Shown: piece by piece, positions 60,895 to 64,000 of the stretch | Layout: each line of letters opens with the position of its first letter | Position numbering within the stretch: the first letter of the stretch is position 1 | NCBI GenBank assembly: GCA_028868695.1 | Contig: JAGWTZ010000010.1 | Span: 1 to 64,000 of the forward strand | Origin: Alphaproteobacteria bacterium | Lineage (GTDB): Bacteria > Pseudomonadota > Alphaproteobacteria > Rhizobiales > Aestuariivirgaceae | Reading direction: 5' to 3' | DNA length: 64,000 bases | Translations under genes and position numbers: made by a program | Notes under the pieces: generated by a model | The model's input: only the letters and a program-made list of their open reading frames with translations | Told to the model about the DNA's origin: nothing | The model's database searches: none

Positions 60895-61685
60895 ACCGCG
60901 TGGAAGTGGTGAACCGGCCCATGCCCTTTGCCAATCTGCAGCCGGTCAGCCGCGGCGATGGCTTGATGCAGCCACTGGTGCGCGCGCAAGACGGCACTTT
61001 GCAAATCAGCACCCTTGGCCAGTTCGGCGGCAATGGCGGACGAAAGTGAACAGCCCGTTCCATGCGTGTTGCGCGTGGCCAGGCGCGGGGCTTCAAAGAC
61101 TTTATCACCTGAAGCTGTGATCAGGTGATCGCGGCACGTCTCGCCTGCGCCATGGCCGCCCTTCATCAACACGGCAGCTGCGCCGCGGGCAATCAGCGCC
61201 TTGCCTTGGGCCGGAACCTCGGCATCAGTCCGGGCCTCGGCGCAGCCAAGAAGCTGGGCCGCTTCCGGCAGGTTGGGGGTGATCAGCGTGGCACGGGGCA
61301 CGAGATGCTTGCGCAAGGCGCTGATCGCTTCTTGCTGCAGGAGAATGTCGCCGGATTTGGCCACCATCACGGGGTCCAGAACCACCGCGCCGCCAAAGCC
61401 CTTGATTGCCCCGGCCACGGCCTCGATGATCCCGGCTGTCGCCAGCATGCCGATCTTGATGGCCTGCACGTCGATGTCGGAAAGCACCGCACGGATTTGC
61501 TCCGTGACGATCTCCACCGGAATGGCGTGGATTGCCGTGACAGCACAAGTGTTCTGCGCGGTGACCGCCGTGATGGCACTGGCGCCATAAACGCCCAGCG
61601 CTGAAAACGTTTTGAGATCAGCCTGGATGCCCGCGCCGCCGCCGCTGTCAGAGCCTGCTATGGTAAGTGCAACTGGTGTTGCCAC
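60885..61685 (-). CDS. thiD: Hydroxymethylpyrimidine/phosphomethylpyrimidine kinase
   Basis: A 266-residue ribokinase-fold protein with the family start [20 protein letters not shown] (about residues 6-25), [21 protein letters not shown] (about residue 100), [14 protein letters not shown] and the C-terminal [20 protein letters not shown] with the catalytic region. It phosphorylates HMP and HMP-phosphate. It is the first gene of the thiamine operon and follows the TPP riboswitch. Confidence 0.95.
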   Translation of the reverse strand: MATPVALTIAGSDSGGGAGIQADLKTFSALGVYGASAITAVTAQNTCAVTAIHAIPVEIVTEQIRAVLSDIDVQAIKIGMLATAGIIEAVAGAIKGFGGAVVLDPVMVAKSGDILLQQEAISALRKHLVPRATLITPNLPEAAQLLGCAEARTDAEVPAQGKALIARGAAAVLMKGGHGAGETCRDHLITASGDKVFEAPRLATRNTHGTGCSLSSAIAAELAKGADLQSAVLRAHQWLHQAIAAADRLQIGKGHGPVHHFHAVWP

Positions 61686-61750
61686 GTTTCATTCCCTTCC
61701 CGGCGATGGGAATGGAAAAGACGAACTGAATGGAAGCCCGCGCAAAATCC

Positions 61751-61830
61751 GTTCCCTCCGCCGGCATTATCCGGATCAGGTGCGATGGGTTGGCGCTTTT
61801 GCCTCTCAGCCTTGTTCAGGCACCCCAACA
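61751..61830 (-). promoter_or_regulatory. TPP riboswitch (THI element)
   Basis: Read on the - strand, the element contains GGGGTGCC, GGCTGAGA and CACCTGATCCGGATAATGCCGGCG followed by GAGGGA, which are the conserved thi-box elements in order. It lies 65 bases before the thiD start and would turn off the eight-gene thiamine operon when TPP is high. Confidence 0.95.
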
Positions 61831-61975
61831 GATGCCGCCCTTCTAGGATTGCGCGGGCCAAAGCTCAAGCGCGCGCACCTAAATAAAATGTCACGGAAGG
61901 GCAGGCTGGTTTGCGGCGGAGTTGAAGTGGAGTTTGATAAAGCAGGCTTCGCAACTTTGGCGCTGGTGGCCGCGC

Positions 61976-62395
61976 TCAGCTCGCGTAAACCACCACATTG
62001 ACCGAGGTCGAATAGTTGTAGGTGTAGGTGCCAACGAGTGGGATGGTGAAGCTGAGGGGATAGGTGGCGGCCGCCGTGTCAATCTGCGCGCCGTTGACAA
62101 CGGCGCCCGGTGTCAAAGTCACCGTCACGCCAGAGCCGCCGCTCAACCCTTTGACCCTGCTTGAAACCATGGTTTGCAACTGGTCCTGCGTCAGCTTGGG
62201 GTTCAGCTGCAAGGCGCGGCCAGCGTCAACCACCGCGAAATGCACGGTGTTCATGTCCAGCGCTGTCCACCCGGCATAGAAGATTGCAAATGCCAGCGCA
62301 AAGAACGCTGGCGCCACCAACGCGAATTCAACAGATGCGCTGCCGCGGTCATCGAATGTGCGGCGTTTAGCGGATGCGGATGGTTTCGCTTTCAT
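61976..62395 (-). CDS. tadE: TadE-family pilus/secretion pseudopilin-like protein 1
   Basis: A 139-residue protein with a short basic start ([20 protein letters not shown]), then the TadE signature [22 protein letters not shown], which is a single membrane helix with a conserved glutamate just before it. The extracytoplasmic part is rich in Thr/Val/Gly. Its start overlaps the preceding Tad gene. TadE-like proteins are processed minor pseudopilins of Flp/Tad adhesive pili. Confidence 0.85.
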   Translation of the reverse strand: MKAKPSASAKRRTFDDRGSASVEFALVAPAFFALAFAIFYAGWTALDMNTVHFAVVDAGRALQLNPKLTQDQLQTMVSSRVKGLSGGSGVTVTLTPGAVVNGAQIDTAAATYPLSFTIPLVGTYTYNYSTSVNVVVYAS

Positions 62396-62804
62396 TCAAT
62401 GCCAGGCCATTTGGAAAGATGTTGGATGAATAGGGATCAACCCAGTTGCTCTGCGCGGAAACCAGCACGGCAACCTGCGGGATGGATTTGTCGGAACAGA
62501 TGACGCCAGTGCCGCAGGCCACGCTGGCCCCGGCGCAAGAGCAGCTGCGCGTCACATTCATGGTGCCGCCCTTTGGAACAACGCTCCAGGCGGCTTGGGC
62601 AATGGCCAGGGCCTGGCTGTCGCTTGAGCCGCCCTGCACATAATATTTGGCCGCGGCTTCAACCGCATCACGCATGTTGCTGTCCTGGCGCATGTAGGAC
62701 CAGGCCGAAATCACGCCGAGGAACATCACGCCTATCACGGGCGCAATCAGGCCAAACTCAATGGCCCCAACGCCCGCCTCGTCCCTAATGAAGTTTTTCT
62801 TCAT
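62367..62804 (-). CDS. TadE-family pilus/secretion pseudopilin-like protein 2
   Basis: A 145-residue protein with the same plan: a charged start (MKKNFIRDEAGVG), then AIEFGLIAPVIGVMFLGVISAW, the TadE helix with glutamate, and an extracytoplasmic part with four cysteines (SCSCAGASVACGTGVIC). The ATG at 62804 is preferred to a GTG at 62816. It lies between the TadG-like gene and the other TadE-like gene in one operon, with overlaps at both ends. Confidence 0.85.
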   Translation of the reverse strand: MKKNFIRDEAGVGAIEFGLIAPVIGVMFLGVISAWSYMRQDSNMRDAVEAAAKYYVQGGSSDSQALAIAQAAWSVVPKGGTMNVTRSCSCAGASVACGTGVICSDKSIPQVAVLVSAQSNWVDPYSSNIFPNGLALNESETIRIR

Positions 62805-62812
62805 GCCCACTT

Positions 62813-64000
62813 TCACTCCACCAGCTTGACCACTTCAACGGAGGGGATGTTCGACATGCCATAGGCGGTGCAGTTCTGGCTGATGGCAGCGCTGCCAGAC
62901 CAGGACACCGTGCTGGCAACCACATGCGTGCAGCCGCCATTGCCGGAGAAGTTGCCGTTGTAGGAGATATTCTGGTTGGGAAAATAAATTGTGCCCGTCA
63001 ACAGGGAAGACGCCGTGCCATTCAGGGTGACAGAGCCAGTGCCATCGCGTGCGCCAAAAAACAGCACGCCGGAATAGGGGCCACTGGTGGGCGCTGACAG
63101 GTTGACATAGCCATTGGCATTCATGCTGACGTTGACGCCATTGGCAATATAGAAGGTCACGCCGCTGCCCGTGATGTTGGCGTTGGCGCCAACATTGAAG
63201 CTTCCGCCCGTGATGATGTAGACGCCCGGCTGCAGCACTTTCGTGCCCGTCAGGTTGAGGCCATTGGGATAGACGCCCGGCTGCAAAATAGAACCGCTGG
63301 AGTTCATCCAGGTTGTCGATGAGGTGGGAATTTGCAGGCCGGCAAGCGGATCCGCCACAGGTGGTGTATCCACGATCGGATTGGCACAAACCGTGCTGGT
63401 GGAGCCAGCGGCAAGGTCAACGCCGCCAACTGTCAGGATGCAATCGGCCTTCAGGCTGGACGATCCATAGGTCTTGATTGAATCGCCGGCCACCGAATTT
63501 GAATCGACATTGCAGCCCGTCAGGCTGATCGCGGCATTGCCGCCAACGCTGACGGCCTGAGAGGCGGTCGTGCTCAGCGCCAGCACACAGGCGTTTGACG
63601 CCGTTTGAATGAGTGCCACGGACCTGAGGGTTTCAGCCACCGGCGCGCTCAGGAACAGGGAGGAGAACGTCAGCGGCACAAACTTCTGGATGATCACCTG
63701 CACGGCATTGGGGTTGCCCACATAGGCGCCGGTGACTGGTGGAATGTCGACGGTCAGCGTGTCCTGTCCGCCGCCTGTTGATGGCGATGGCCCTGAGGCG
63801 GGCTGAGTGGGAGATGTGGAAGGGATGAAGCCGTTGGCGGCCGCAACATTCAGGGCGGCGGCATTGATGGCACTGCTGCTGGAGCCGGCCCTTAACTCAA
63901 TCCCCGCGGCAAATGCTGATCTGTCAGCCGTCTGCTGAAGCTGGTCGTCCTCATGGTACCAATAGGCAACCTCGGTGCCGAAGCCCACAGCGCCAATCAG
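62813..64000 (-). CDS. tadG: TadG-like pilus assembly protein (N-terminus beyond right edge)
   Basis: The 396 visible codons are open to the last base, so the N-terminus lies outside. The visible start (LIGAVGFGTEVAYWYHEDDQLQ) is the end of the TadG N-terminal helix region, followed by AADRSAFAAGI-type residues. The rest is a long Ser/Thr/Gly/Asn-rich extracytoplasmic domain with repeating NGxxNLTGTKVLQPGVYIITGG-like segments that suggest a beta-helix. TadG proteins are envelope components of Tad pili. A GTG at 63988 is not the true start. Confidence 0.8.
   Translation of the reverse strand: MIGAVGFGTEVAYWYHEDDQLQQTADRSAFAAGIELRAGSSSSAINAAALNVAAANGFIPSTSPTQPASGPSPSTGGGQDTLTVDIPPVTGAYVGNPNAVQVIIQKFVPLTFSSLFLSAPVAETLRSVALIQTASNACVLALSTTASQAVSVGGNAAISLTGCNVDSNSVAGDSIKTYGSSSLKADCILTVGGVDLAAGSTSTVCANPIVDTPPVADPLAGLQIPTSSTTWMNSSGSILQPGVYPNGLNLTGTKVLQPGVYIITGGSFNVGANANITGSGVTFYIANGVNVSMNANGYVNLSAPTSGPYSGVLFFGARDGTGSVTLNGTASSLLTGTIYFPNQNISYNGNFSGNGGCTHVVASTVSWSGSAAISQNCTAYGMSNIPSVEVVKLVE

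Overview
The window looks like a chromosomal segment of a GC-rich alphaproteobacterium, probably Hyphomicrobiales (Rhizobiales). The signs are tightly overlapping operons, many small-molecule catabolic clusters with divergent regulators, a FixJ-like response regulator, a PmtA-type phospholipid methyltransferase and Tad pilus genes. No rRNA, CRISPR array, insertion sequence or intact prophage was seen. One gene runs off each end: kynA on the left and a TadG-like gene on the right.

Layout. (1) 1-11.3 kb: an aerobic CoA-dependent 2-aminobenzoate (anthranilate) pathway, split into two divergent operons around a 32-bp palindrome at 8175-8206, with a MarR regulator inside. Tryptophan 2,3-dioxygenase at the left edge ties it to tryptophan breakdown through kynurenine. 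(2) 11.4-18 kb: a ProC-like reductase, a GlxA-type AraC regulator, a DUF883/holin-like pair, a CBS-containing site-2 protease, a zinc alcohol dehydrogenase, ChaB and two unrecognised divergent proteins. (3) 18-29.5 kb: a SorC regulator, a HAD phosphatase, a complete glucitol-family PTS (GutM, IIC, IIB, IIA and an HPr-EI fusion), a DRL-type 1-deoxy-D-xylulose 5-phosphate reductoisomerase homologue and an acetoin-dehydrogenase-like E1alpha/E1beta/E2. Three 34-bp elements with the same spacing lie upstream of the regulator, of the HAD/gutM divergent pair and of drl. This suggests one regulon.

(4) 29.5-40.7 kb: a GntR-controlled cluster for a quaternary amine or similar zwitterion. It has an ABC importer, two paralogous FAD amine oxidoreductases, two DapA-family lyases, an aldehyde dehydrogenase, a DMSP-lyase-like cupin and an SDR remnant. 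(5) 40.7-48.8 kb: a three-gene MacAB/HlyD-type exporter with a perfect FNR/FixK box upstream, a small membrane protein, a P-type cation ATPase and a 41-residue single-pass protein. (6) 48.8-54.9 kb: a Tat-exported molybdopterin-fold protein, sensor kinase and response regulator operon, a 1-kb non-coding stretch rich in palindromes, a PAS_5 protein, a LysR-type regulator and an unknown protein. (7) 55.2-61.8 kb: PmtA and an eight-gene thiamine operon (thiDOSGE plus a ThiXYZ-like importer) under a TPP riboswitch. (8) 62-64 kb: Tad pilus pseudopilin genes.

The most interesting proposal is a catabolic route for 2-C-methyl-D-erythritol (or a close branched polyol) in region 3. The PTS would import and phosphorylate it to MEP, the DRL enzyme running in reverse would give 1-deoxy-D-xylulose 5-phosphate, and the acetoin-dehydrogenase-like complex would cleave that to acetyl-CoA and glyceraldehyde 3-phosphate. 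This is the first two steps of bacterial isoprenoid synthesis run backwards as a carbon-source pathway. It is inferred from gene content, shared operator-like elements and chemistry, and is not demonstrated.
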